Below are positions 34,001 through 41,970 of a stretch of 64,000 nt of DNA, one piece after another. Origin of the DNA: Chitinophagaceae bacterium (GTDB taxonomy: Bacteria; Bacteroidota; Bacteroidia; Chitinophagales; Chitinophagaceae); the NCBI GenBank assembly GCA_016787085.1, contig JAEUVJ010000030.1:1-64000 (forward strand), in the 5' to 3' direction. The notes under the pieces were generated by a model that made no database searches, was not told the origin of the DNA, and saw nothing but the letters and a program-made list of their open reading frames with translations. The number at the start of each line of letters is the position of its first letter. Position 1 is the first letter of the stretch. The translations under genes and the position numbers were made by a program.

Positions 34001-34274
34001 GGGCTCCGTGGCAGCCATCAGAGGAGGTTATTTTGCATTATCGGATGGCGCCTATACAAATGCTTCCTTTACAAGGCTGCGCAACCTGTCGGTTCAATAT
34101 AAAATACCCGAACGATTGACAAAGAAATTGCACGTAGAGAACTTCAGCGTTTACCTACGTGCACAAAATCTACTAACCCTAACCCGGTACAGGGGATCGG
34201 ATCCTGAAACGCAAGACATCAATGTATTACCACCTCTACGAACTATCTCTACAGGTATTCAATTTAATTTTTAA
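31002..34274 (+). CDS. SusC-like TonB-dependent outer-membrane receptor with STN domain
   Basis: 1090 residues from ATG 31002, which opens a typical signal peptide ([19 protein letters not shown]). ATGs at 30975 and 30906 are in frame but arise from repeat DNA. Order of domains: STN ([27 protein letters not shown]), carboxypeptidase-like CNA-B domain ([20 protein letters not shown]), plug ([17 protein letters not shown], then [32 protein letters not shown]) and barrel ending STGIQFNF. It imports an oligomer through the outer membrane using TonB energy, with the SusD protein as lid; the STN domain signals to the FecR protein. Confidence 0.93.
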   Translation: [1090 protein letters not shown]

Positions 34275-34284
34275 AAACTGAGCT

Positions 34285-35688
34285 ATGTTGTCATTGAAAC
34301 GCAAGAATTCGCCCCATTTAGTATGGCTGCCTGTATGCCTACTGGTGCTTACATCCTGCAAAAAATTTACAGAAATACCTCCTCCAAGAACACAGGTACA
34401 AACCAGCATTCTATTTGCAAGCGACCAGGGGGTGCTATCTGCCGTAGCGGGTATGTATAGTCAGATGGTAGCTGGCAACCTTTGGGTAGCCAACGGCGGT
34501 GCAACCCTCTATCCAAGTCTTTCAGCAGGTGATATCTACAATACAACGCCCAATACGGATATTGACGGATTTACCTTTAATAACCTAAATGCGAATACAG
34601 GAACAGGCGTCAGCACTATTTGGAGAACAGCCTATAAAAATATATATAATGCAAACTCCATTCTGGGGGGAATCGAAGCTTCACCCAGTGTAACAGACTC
34701 GATCCGGAGCACGGCAAAAGGGGAAGCTCTCGTAGTAAGGGCACTCAATTATTTCTACCTGGTGAATTTCTTTGGTGATGTACCCCTTATGATTTCCACG
34801 GATTACGAGACCAATCAGGCGGCAACAAGAACCGCTATCAGCACTATCTATGGGCAAATCATCAATGATCTGAAGGAGGCACAGGGCTTGTTAAAGACCA
34901 CCTATCCAAGCAGCGGAAGGGTGAGGCCGAACCGTTTTGCCACTACTGCGTTGCTTGCCCGTACCTATTTGTACATGAGGGAATGGGCAAAAGCTGAAGC
35001 AGAATCCAGCTCCATTATCAACAGCGGTATTTATAATCTTATTCCAAGTGCTAACCTTCACAATACTTTCCAGGCCAATTCAACTGAAGCTGTCTGGCAA
35101 CTAATGCGGGAAACGCAAAATACTACCGATGGTGGGATGTTAATTCCTTCTTCTTCCAGTGTGAAGCCCGGTTATGCCATCAGTCCCTTTCTGCTTAATG
35201 CATTTGAGGTAAACGATCAACGAAAATCAATTTCTGGTAACGGATGGCTTGGAAAAAATTCCGTGAGCGGTATTGACTATTATTTCCCAGCCAAGTATAA
35301 AGAGAGAATTGCTACCACACCTGTAAAGGAATACCAAATGATACTTCGATTGAGCGAGCAATATCTTATCCGAGCGGAAGCAAGGGCACAACAAAACAAT
35401 GCAAGCGGGGCATTGCAAGACCTGAATGTCGTACGATCCAGAGCGGGGTTAGGCAATTCAACAGCTGTGACGATGGCTGACATTCTAATTGCCATAGAAC
35501 ATGAACGACAAACAGAATTCTTTTGCGAATGGGGACACCGGTGGTTTGACCTTAAACGAAATGGAAGAGCGGATGACGTGCTTAGTATTCAAAAAGCACC
35601 TTACTGGCAATCTACTGATGCTCTTTATCCTATTCCATTTTACGAATTGCAAACCAATCCGTTGCTTGTCCAAAACCCTGGTTATTGA
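34285..35688 (+). CDS. SusD/RagB-like outer-membrane lipoprotein
   Basis: 467 residues. The lipobox is LVLTSCKKF. The helical TPR-like fold typical of SusD shows in RALNYFYLVNFFGDVPLM and FATTALLARTYLYMREWAKAEAES. The C-terminal signature is ERQTEFFCEWGHRWFDLKRNGRADDVL, ending LYPIPFYELQTNPLLVQNPGY. It binds the substrate at the cell surface and closes over the SusC barrel. It begins 10 bases after susC, so it is the same operon. Confidence 0.93.
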   Translation: MLSLKRKNSPHLVWLPVCLLVLTSCKKFTEIPPPRTQVQTSILFASDQGVLSAVAGMYSQMVAGNLWVANGGATLYPSLSAGDIYNTTPNTDIDGFTFNNLNANTGTGVSTIWRTAYKNIYNANSILGGIEASPSVTDSIRSTAKGEALVVRALNYFYLVNFFGDVPLMISTDYETNQAATRTAISTIYGQIINDLKEAQGLLKTTYPSSGRVRPNRFATTALLARTYLYMREWAKAEAESSSIINSGIYNLIPSANLHNTFQANSTEAVWQLMRETQNTTDGGMLIPSSSSVKPGYAISPFLLNAFEVNDQRKSISGNGWLGKNSVSGIDYYFPAKYKERIATTPVKEYQMILRLSEQYLIRAEARAQQNNASGALQDLNVVRSRAGLGNSTAVTMADILIAIEHERQTEFFCEWGHRWFDLKRNGRADDVLSIQKAPYWQSTDALYPIPFYELQTNPLLVQNPGY

Positions 35689-35731
35689 CGAAGTGGTCAG
35701 AGGTCTATTTCCCAATCAATCTATACAAACT

Positions 35732-37030
35732 ATGTTTAATGGAATAAGATGGCTGGTAATAGCCGGGTTAATCCCCTGTGTCTTTACAAGCCAAGGGCAG
35801 ACATTACAAACCGGGCAACGCTGCCCGGATATGGAACTGACAGAAGTGATAAATTACCCGAAAGAACATTTAAGGTTATCGGACTTTGCAGGCAAGTTAA
35901 TCATACTTGATTTCTGGAACCACCGCTGTATAGCCTGTATAGAATCATTTCCAAACCTGCAATCATTGCAGGAAAGGTTTAACGGCCAAATCCAAATTAT
36001 TCTTGTAAACACCGAAGGGAAAGACTCTACGCTCCGTTTCTTAAGAAGGAAGCGAAAAGTTGTATTACCGGATGTGCCGGTAGTGACAAAAGGAGCAAAG
36101 CTGGCCGCTCTGTTCAGTCCTGATGGATATCCGTACCATGTTTGGATAGATGAGAACAGGGTTGTCAGGCATATATCCGGAGGATATAATACCACGGCAG
36201 AGCATATTGAATCTTTTCTGAATGGCAATCGAATTGAGCTAGATGCCGTACAGGACATTCGGCAGGGGTCTTTGATTGAAAAGAGTGATACTCATACCGG
36301 GGAGGATATCAAGTATTTCTCCTGCATCAGCCGATGCAATTCTATTGATGCAGGAAATGCCGAAAAACAAGTTGTGAAGGATGGAAAGGCTATACGGATG
36401 TCGGCATTTTGCAGCTCAATAACAGATCTATATATAAAAGCATACCGGGAGTATAAGAAATATGATTTCGCCACTTCTTACGGGGTAGCAATCGAGAATG
36501 CCGACAGTAATTTTATCAGACCAAAAAATCCTAACTTATTTGATCGCTGGCGGGAGAAATATTGTTATAGTTATGAACTTTTACTTCCTGCATCGAAAGC
36601 AGCGTGGCGCTATAAAATCATGCAAGAGGACCTGGAGCGATATTTTGATATTGAAGCCTGCATAGAGCAACGAAAAATAAAAAGCCTTGTCCTGATTAAT
36701 ACTGGTGATACTGCACTCCGTCATCTGAAATCATATGGTACATTTAAAGAGCATTTTAATCAACCGGACAAGAGCCAGAACAGCATTATACGGAATATAC
36801 CTTTTTCGGTTTTTGTCAATAAACTGCGACATCTAATTGTTTTTCACTATCCATTTTTTGATGAGTCTAATATCAATGGGAACATTGATATCAATCTACC
36901 GGATAGCGTGATGAGCCTGAAGGTGATGCCGGAACTATTAAATCTTTATCTAAAAGACTATGGTCTATATCTGAAAGAAGAAGATAGAGAGACTCCCGTA
37001 CTTGTAATCAAAAAGAAAGTGACGAAATAA
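35732..37030 (+). CDS. Secreted TlpA-like thioredoxin-fold protein
   Basis: 432 residues from ATG 35732, which begins a signal peptide (MFNGIRWLVIAGLIPCVFTSQGQ). The frame also overlaps susD upstream, but those codons are unlikely to be used. Residues 24-180 form a TlpA/ResA thioredoxin domain with the redox motif CIAC (FWNHRCIACIESFPNLQSL) and YPYHVWIDENRVV. The C-terminal 250 residues are unlike thioredoxin and unrecognised. In Bacteroidota such proteins often follow SusC/SusD pairs and may reduce or mature imported or secreted cysteine-containing proteins. Confidence 0.85.
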   Translation: MFNGIRWLVIAGLIPCVFTSQGQTLQTGQRCPDMELTEVINYPKEHLRLSDFAGKLIILDFWNHRCIACIESFPNLQSLQERFNGQIQIILVNTEGKDSTLRFLRRKRKVVLPDVPVVTKGAKLAALFSPDGYPYHVWIDENRVVRHISGGYNTTAEHIESFLNGNRIELDAVQDIRQGSLIEKSDTHTGEDIKYFSCISRCNSIDAGNAEKQVVKDGKAIRMSAFCSSITDLYIKAYREYKKYDFATSYGVAIENADSNFIRPKNPNLFDRWREKYCYSYELLLPASKAAWRYKIMQEDLERYFDIEACIEQRKIKSLVLINTGDTALRHLKSYGTFKEHFNQPDKSQNSIIRNIPFSVFVNKLRHLIVFHYPFFDESNINGNIDINLPDSVMSLKVMPELLNLYLKDYGLYLKEEDRETPVLVIKKKVTK

Positions 37031-37031
37031 A

Positions 37032-37057
37032 CAAATGGGAATACCCATTCCCATTTG
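37032..37057. terminator. Hairpin between converging genes
   Basis: CAAATGGGAAT/ATTCCCATTTG, an 11-bp perfect stem with an ACCC loop, without a long T-run. It sits between the TlpA-like gene and the converging small secreted protein gene. Confidence 0.55.
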
Positions 37058-37075
37058 TTACCGAAGTTATGACCG

Positions 37076-37390
37076 TCAGTTTTTAGGGGTAGTCTCGTCA
37101 GGAGTGTCGGTTGATGGAAATGATGCAGGGATATTTGTGCTTAAAAAGCCCCGCAGGCAATGACGACCTGATCCGGAACATCCATCATTGGATTCTGCGT
37201 AGTTCTTAGTCTGCGCGGAGAAAACAAGGTTTGACGTTGCGGCTCCTGTGGATTCATACTGTCCGTCATAGGTTACTTCGTACCATTCATAGACCTCGAA
37301 TGGAGCGTTCTTGTTCTTGTTGTCAACCGTAAAGGAGGAAAACCCAATTGCCAGAACAAGAGCCAGCAGACCGAAAAGATAATTTTTCAT
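37076..37390 (-). CDS. Small secreted protein of DUF6520 type
   Basis: 104 residues. The N-terminus MKNYLFGLLALVLAIGFSSF is a signal peptide typical of DUF6520. The mature part has FEVYEWYEVTYDGQYESTGAA, then two close cysteines (CSGSGRHC) and an acidic Thr/Pro tail. Such peptides are usually found next to MauE-like and TlpA-like genes, as here. Function is unknown; the Cys pair could be a substrate of the neighbouring redox proteins. Confidence 0.65.
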   Translation of the reverse strand: MKNYLFGLLALVLAIGFSSFTVDNKNKNAPFEVYEWYEVTYDGQYESTGAATSNLVFSAQTKNYAESNDGCSGSGRHCLRGFLSTNIPASFPSTDTPDETTPKN

Positions 37391-37471
37391 GATTAAAAGT
37401 TTGAAAAAATATTAATGCCTACTTTTTTCTACAGGTGTTCGGCTGTTCCTGATTTTCTGCAAAAAATATTT

Positions 37472-37912
37472 TTATGCCGTTGAAGGCGATGAAACATTGC
37501 GAAGACTTATTTGAAAGCGGATTCCCATCCATGCGATGATGATGAGCCCGATATTGAGTGCCAGGTGTTGCTTCCAGGAAAGTTCATTAAAAACACCGCC
37601 GCAGGAACACGGCAGATCGGAAGAGGTCAACAACATTCCCAATATATACGCTGTAAATGCCGACATCATGGCGAAAGACAGGTATAAACCGAGCAACCTT
37701 GTGAACGGAAAGAACAATAAGATAACAGCGAGACATTCCACCGATATAACGGACCATGCAATGACCAGAGCATAGTTACCTACCCATGATGACTGCCCTA
37801 TTATGTAAATAAACAGGGGGATATTCAACGATTTGCTGACAACAGTATATGTAAACAGGAAGATGAATATTGCAGCTATAAAGTTTGTGACGAATGATCC
37901 TGGAATATTCAT
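37472..37912 (-). CDS. MauE/DoxX-like membrane protein
   Basis: 146 residues from ATG 37912 (TTG 37942 also possible). Four membrane helices (FIAAIFIFLFTYTVVSKSL, YALVIAWSVISVECLAVILLFF, LYLSFAMMSAFTAYILGML, HLALNIGLIIIAWMGI). The family signature loop SSDLPCSCGGVFNELSWKQHL contains the CSC motif. MauE-type proteins carry electrons or help disulfide formation at the membrane. It is co-directional with the small Cys-containing secreted protein 80 bases downstream. Confidence 0.85.
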   Translation of the reverse strand: MNIPGSFVTNFIAAIFIFLFTYTVVSKSLNIPLFIYIIGQSSWVGNYALVIAWSVISVECLAVILLFFPFTRLLGLYLSFAMMSAFTAYILGMLLTSSDLPCSCGGVFNELSWKQHLALNIGLIIIAWMGIRFQISLRNVSSPSTA

Positions 37913-38019
37913 GAGATCAGATTTGCGAATACAATTTTCCAATAATGAAATGCTGTCACCAAATGAAAGGGAACCGATTTCAGGTGTCTTTACAAGGGAA
38001 ACGGGAATGCGGCTGATTA

Positions 38020-38970
38020 TTAGTGTTTCTTTTTCACGGAACCGGGTGGAAATCCATAGAAGCGGATAAATGCTGAGGTAAAATCTGAGGGACGATACCC
38101 TGTTTTTGCGGCGACCTCTTTAACAGACAGACCCTCTTTGAGCAAGGGCAGGGCTTTTTTCATTCGGAGGCGGACGAGGTATTCGTACATGCCGAGGCCA
38201 AAGATCTTTTTGAAGACTGCTTTGAGACGTACTTCATTGAGGAGTACTTTCTTTGCCAGTTCGGGGATCAGGTAGTGCTTCTGAATATCCTGGCGGATTA
38301 TACTTTCTGCATGCAGGACTGCTTGTATTTCTTTTTCTGATGGGTGATTTTCACCTTCCGGTTCATTTACTGCAAGGGCCAGGTATTTAAACAGTAAATC
38401 GCTGACCCTGCTTTTGAAGTAAAACAGGCGGAGGTCTTCCCTGTAGGTACAACGCAATATACTATACACTATTTCGAAAACTTCCGCATCTGACCAATGA
38501 GGATGGTTTAACGATGCCTGTAAGGACTGCGAAAGTGCAGGATAACTATAGATTGTTTCCTTTATCAGTGCCTGGGTAAAGAAAGTATCGAAGCCGTGGT
38601 AGGTGGTCTGTTCTTCCAGCTCGATGGAAACAGGGGAGGCAGGTGTAAGATGGGAGAAAAACTGGTTTCTTCGTAAACGTACTTCCGCCTGGCCTATGAA
38701 GAGCTTCATTCTGCCATTCAACAAGAGGCGGGAGAGAAGCCCTTTTTCCCTGACTGAAAAAGAAAGGATAAACTTCTGCACGATATTAAGGACAGAATAC
38801 CTGATGCTATAGCGATCGGTTTTAAATTCCTGAATACAAACCGAACCAAAGTCTCCGATTGCCGTTTTAAGGGAAGCGCCCGGAAGGCGGACTCCGGAAA
38901 AAGCGGGAGGTAAAACTTCCTGCCAATGCAAAGGAGGATGTGATAAGGTTTGAATTTTCACGTTCGTCAC
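38020..38970 (-). CDS. AraC-family transcriptional regulator
   Basis: 316 residues from GTG 38970; no ATG is available near the N-terminus. The C-terminal 100 residues contain two helix-turn-helices: LIPELAKKVLLNEVRLKAVFKKIFG, and LSVKEVAAKTGYRPSDFTSAFIRFYGFPPGSVKK. The N-terminal 200 residues are an unassigned sensor. It is co-directional with the MauE-like and DUF6520-like genes and probably controls them or the adjacent SusC/SusD locus. Confidence 0.88.
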   Translation of the reverse strand: MTNVKIQTLSHPPLHWQEVLPPAFSGVRLPGASLKTAIGDFGSVCIQEFKTDRYSIRYSVLNIVQKFILSFSVREKGLLSRLLLNGRMKLFIGQAEVRLRRNQFFSHLTPASPVSIELEEQTTYHGFDTFFTQALIKETIYSYPALSQSLQASLNHPHWSDAEVFEIVYSILRCTYREDLRLFYFKSRVSDLLFKYLALAVNEPEGENHPSEKEIQAVLHAESIIRQDIQKHYLIPELAKKVLLNEVRLKAVFKKIFGLGMYEYLVRLRMKKALPLLKEGLSVKEVAAKTGYRPSDFTSAFIRFYGFPPGSVKKKH

Positions 38971-39224
38971 CGGATAAGTGGATAGTGGAAATTAAGAATA
39001 ATCCGGGATATAGGAGGCCGGCTCCCGATTTATAATCAGATTAATTGATATTTGACAAGCGGGAAAGTTCTTATGATTTCCGTTTGACGCCGGGTCCACG
39101 GCTTTAGCACAAATCCAGCGTGAGACCCGGCTGCGAAGTAGTGTATGGTTTCCTATATGTCCTTATTCTGTAATTATACAGGCAGGTCCCTGCATTAACC
39201 GTTCCTTCAATACCTTTGCCCGTC

Positions 39225-40133
39225 ATGTCGTCCATTATACAGGTAAAGCACCTCAGCAAGGAATTCAGGGATATCAAAGCCGTCAATGATCTTTCATTTG
39301 AAGTGCCTGCCGGGCAGGTGTATGGATTTTTAGGACAGAACGGGGCAGGTAAATCCACTACTATCCGCATGTTGCTGACACTGATAACGCCGACAGCAGG
39401 AAGCATTGAAATATTCGGGATGGAACTGCGGCATCACCGTAAGGAGATATTGCGGCAAACCGGGGCGATGATCGAAAAGCCCGACCTGTACAAGTACCTG
39501 ACAGCGCTGGAGAACCTGCGCATCTTTGCCCTGATGAGCGGAATGAAGGTGACAGAAAAGCAATTGATGGATCAACTGGCGATGGTAGGACTGGCCGAAA
39601 GGGCAAAGAGCAAGGTGAGAACCTTTTCGCAGGGCATGAAACAACGGTTAGGTATTGCTGTTGCCCTGGTACATGATCCCCGGCTTATCATTCTTGATGA
39701 ACCCACAAATGGTCTCGATCCGCAGGGAATTGCCGATATACGAAAACTTATATGGCACCTTAGCCGTGACCTTGGTAAAACACTGATGGTGTCATCGCAT
39801 TTACTCGGAGAAATGGAACTGATAGCAGACAATATGCTGATCATTGATAAAGGGAAAAAAATTGTGGAAGGTAAAAAGGAGGCTTTGCTGAACCCGGATA
39901 CCGTGCAGGTAGAAATAATGACCGACGATAAAGATAAGGCTATTGCTGTGATCCGTGAAACCAACTGGAAGGATTGCCTGGCAGCTTCGGCAAACGGAAC
40001 GGTATTGCTGGAAATGCAAAAGGAAGATATACCGCAATTGAACAGGACATTGGCAGAAAGAGGGATCAATATTTTTTCATTACGACCCAAACATACGCTG
40101 GAAGATTTCTTCCTGTCGCTCACAAAGAACTGA
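39225..40133 (+). CDS. ABC transporter ATP-binding protein
   Basis: 302 residues from ATG 39225. Walker A is GQNGAGKST, the signature is FSQGMKQR, and Walker B is RLIILDEPTNGLDPQG, followed by the switch histidine (VSSHLLGEME). The C-terminal 80 residues are the extension usual in the NatA/BcrA export subfamily. The stop is 1 base before the permease start, so both form one transporter that exports an unknown substrate, perhaps an antibiotic or lipid. Confidence 0.93.
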   Translation: MSSIIQVKHLSKEFRDIKAVNDLSFEVPAGQVYGFLGQNGAGKSTTIRMLLTLITPTAGSIEIFGMELRHHRKEILRQTGAMIEKPDLYKYLTALENLRIFALMSGMKVTEKQLMDQLAMVGLAERAKSKVRTFSQGMKQRLGIAVALVHDPRLIILDEPTNGLDPQGIADIRKLIWHLSRDLGKTLMVSSHLLGEMELIADNMLIIDKGKKIVEGKKEALLNPDTVQVEIMTDDKDKAIAVIRETNWKDCLAASANGTVLLEMQKEDIPQLNRTLAERGINIFSLRPKHTLEDFFLSLTKN

Positions 40134-40134
40134 T

Positions 40135-41013
40135 ATGTGGCAACTGCTCAAAATAGAATTATACAAGATATTCAGGAGGCCCAGAACATTTATTGCCTTT
40201 GCTGTGATAGCGGCCATCATTTTCCTGATCCAGGTCGCTTTGAAATTCGGCGGGGAGGAATATGTAGGGATGATGATGAGCGGACTGAACAGTACGTTTG
40301 ATGCTCCTGCCGACCAGGTAATGAATGGATACTTTGTGTGTTTTATCATCCTGAACCTGCTGCTGATACATGTACCGATATTGGTGGCATTGGTGGCGGG
40401 TGATATGATCTCCGGCGAAGCCAATATGGGTACCCTGCGGCTACTGGTATCAAAACCGGTAAGCCGGACACAATTGCTGCTGGTGAAATTTACTGCCGCC
40501 GGTATCTATACCATCCTGCTGCTGCTATGGGTGGCATTGCTGTCCTTATTCCTGAGTATGCTGATCTTCGGCACCAATGAGTTATTTGTGGCAAGAGGAG
40601 AGGAGGTGAATATCATTTCTGCCGCGGATATTCTCTGGAGATATATTGCCGCATTTGCGTTTGCTACGGTAGGTTTGATCACCGTGGCGGCGCTATCGTT
40701 CATGCTATCGGCATTTGCCGATAATTCCATCGGCCCGATCGTAGCGACGGTCTGTGTGATCATTGTTTTTACCATTCTTACCCAGATGCAGATCCCTTTT
40801 TATGATAATACCATCAAACCTTACCTGTTCACCACGCATATGCTTGGGTGGAAGGGTTTCTTTTATGTACAGGGAGAAGAAGGAGTGACCATCGAACGGT
40901 CCATTGAAAACCTGCCGGCCATTATTCGCAGCGGCCTAATACTGCTGGCTTATGCGGTATTGTTCCTCTTCACGGCGATCTGGTATTTTAAACGTAAAAA
41001 TATTCTAAGCTAA
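40135..41013 (+). CDS. ABC-2 type transporter permease
   Basis: 292 residues with about six membrane helices (FIAFAVIAAIIFLIQVAL, GYFVCFIILNLLLIHVPILVALVAGD, YTILLLLWVALLSLFLSMLIF, AAFAFATVGLITVAALSFMLSAFA, IGPIVATVCVIIVFTI, LILLAYAVLFLFTAIWYF). The phrase GDMISGEANMGTLRLLVSKPVSR is typical of ABC-2 permeases. It pairs with the ATPase just upstream, and its stop codon abuts the start of the next gene. Confidence 0.92.
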   Translation: MWQLLKIELYKIFRRPRTFIAFAVIAAIIFLIQVALKFGGEEYVGMMMSGLNSTFDAPADQVMNGYFVCFIILNLLLIHVPILVALVAGDMISGEANMGTLRLLVSKPVSRTQLLLVKFTAAGIYTILLLLWVALLSLFLSMLIFGTNELFVARGEEVNIISAADILWRYIAAFAFATVGLITVAALSFMLSAFADNSIGPIVATVCVIIVFTILTQMQIPFYDNTIKPYLFTTHMLGWKGFFYVQGEEGVTIERSIENLPAIIRSGLILLAYAVLFLFTAIWYFKRKNILS

Positions 41014-41712
41014 ATGAAACAGGGAATACGGATATGGGGACTCATTCTGTTCTTTTTGATTCCTGCAGGTATGCAGGCACAAACTGCAGAGGAACTGGTG
41101 CTGAAAGTGAAGGAAAAGTTTGATAAGGTGAACGATTATGAAGCCAAAGGGAAGATGAAGATGAATGTAACCTTCATCAAGGCGCCGGTAGCGACGGTAA
41201 AGGTCTATTACAAAAAGCCGGATAAGATGAAGATCCATAATGAAAGCGGGATATCGCTGGTGCCGAAAGGTTCTATCAATATCAGCATAGCCAATATCAT
41301 TGCCAATGCAGCGGAATGCGATATCATAGATGCAGGTAAGGAGGAGAAAACGCAACTACGGGTGATCAAATTGCTGCCGCGCAATGAAGCTGCCGATATT
41401 GTACTCTCCACCCTGTATATTGATGAACAGCAGTTGCTGATCAAAAAAACAAAGACGACCACCAAAGAGAACGGCACTTATGAACTGGAGATGACCTATG
41501 GTAAATATGCTGAGTATGGCCTGGCTGATAAAGTAGTCTTTTCATTCAATACCAAAGACTATAAGCTGCCCAAAGGGGTAACATTTGATTATGACGATGG
41601 AACTAAAAAGGGAGACCCGAAAGATAAACTAAAGAATAAAAAGGGCAGGGTAGAGATCAGTTACTCCTCTTACAGCATCAATAAGGGAGTAGCAGACATT
41701 GTATTTCAATGA
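41014..41712 (+). CDS. LolA-like outer-membrane lipoprotein carrier protein
   Basis: 232 residues with a signal peptide (LILFFLIPAGMQAQ). The LolA/LolB-type beta half-barrel is suggested by the start AEELVLKVKEKFDKVNDYEAKGKMKM, the repeated strands (VYYKKPDKMKIHNESGISLVP) and the late EISYSSYSIN. It directly follows the permease, with no spacer, so it probably works with the transporter as a periplasmic carrier of lipid or lipoprotein. Sequence similarity to classical LolA is only moderate. Confidence 0.75.
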   Translation: MKQGIRIWGLILFFLIPAGMQAQTAEELVLKVKEKFDKVNDYEAKGKMKMNVTFIKAPVATVKVYYKKPDKMKIHNESGISLVPKGSINISIANIIANAAECDIIDAGKEEKTQLRVIKLLPRNEAADIVLSTLYIDEQQLLIKKTKTTTKENGTYELEMTYGKYAEYGLADKVVFSFNTKDYKLPKGVTFDYDDGTKKGDPKDKLKNKKGRVEISYSSYSINKGVADIVFQ

Positions 41713-41970
41713 TTTTTTTGCCAGGTGCCATCGCTTGCATAACCAGGAATAATTACCTATCTTGTATTCCTTCTCTTTTGTATCCACTATTAGTGAACAG
41801 CCATTTATTTTACTGTAAGAGCACATTGGTATTATACACACGGGGTGTATAGTGTATCCGATCTATGTTTATCAACCACCGGGGAAAACAGCTTTTCCTG
41901 TATCATCATCCCTTTTACTCCTCTTGAACAAACCGGGTAAACAAGCTATCTGACTTTTAAAATACAGGAA

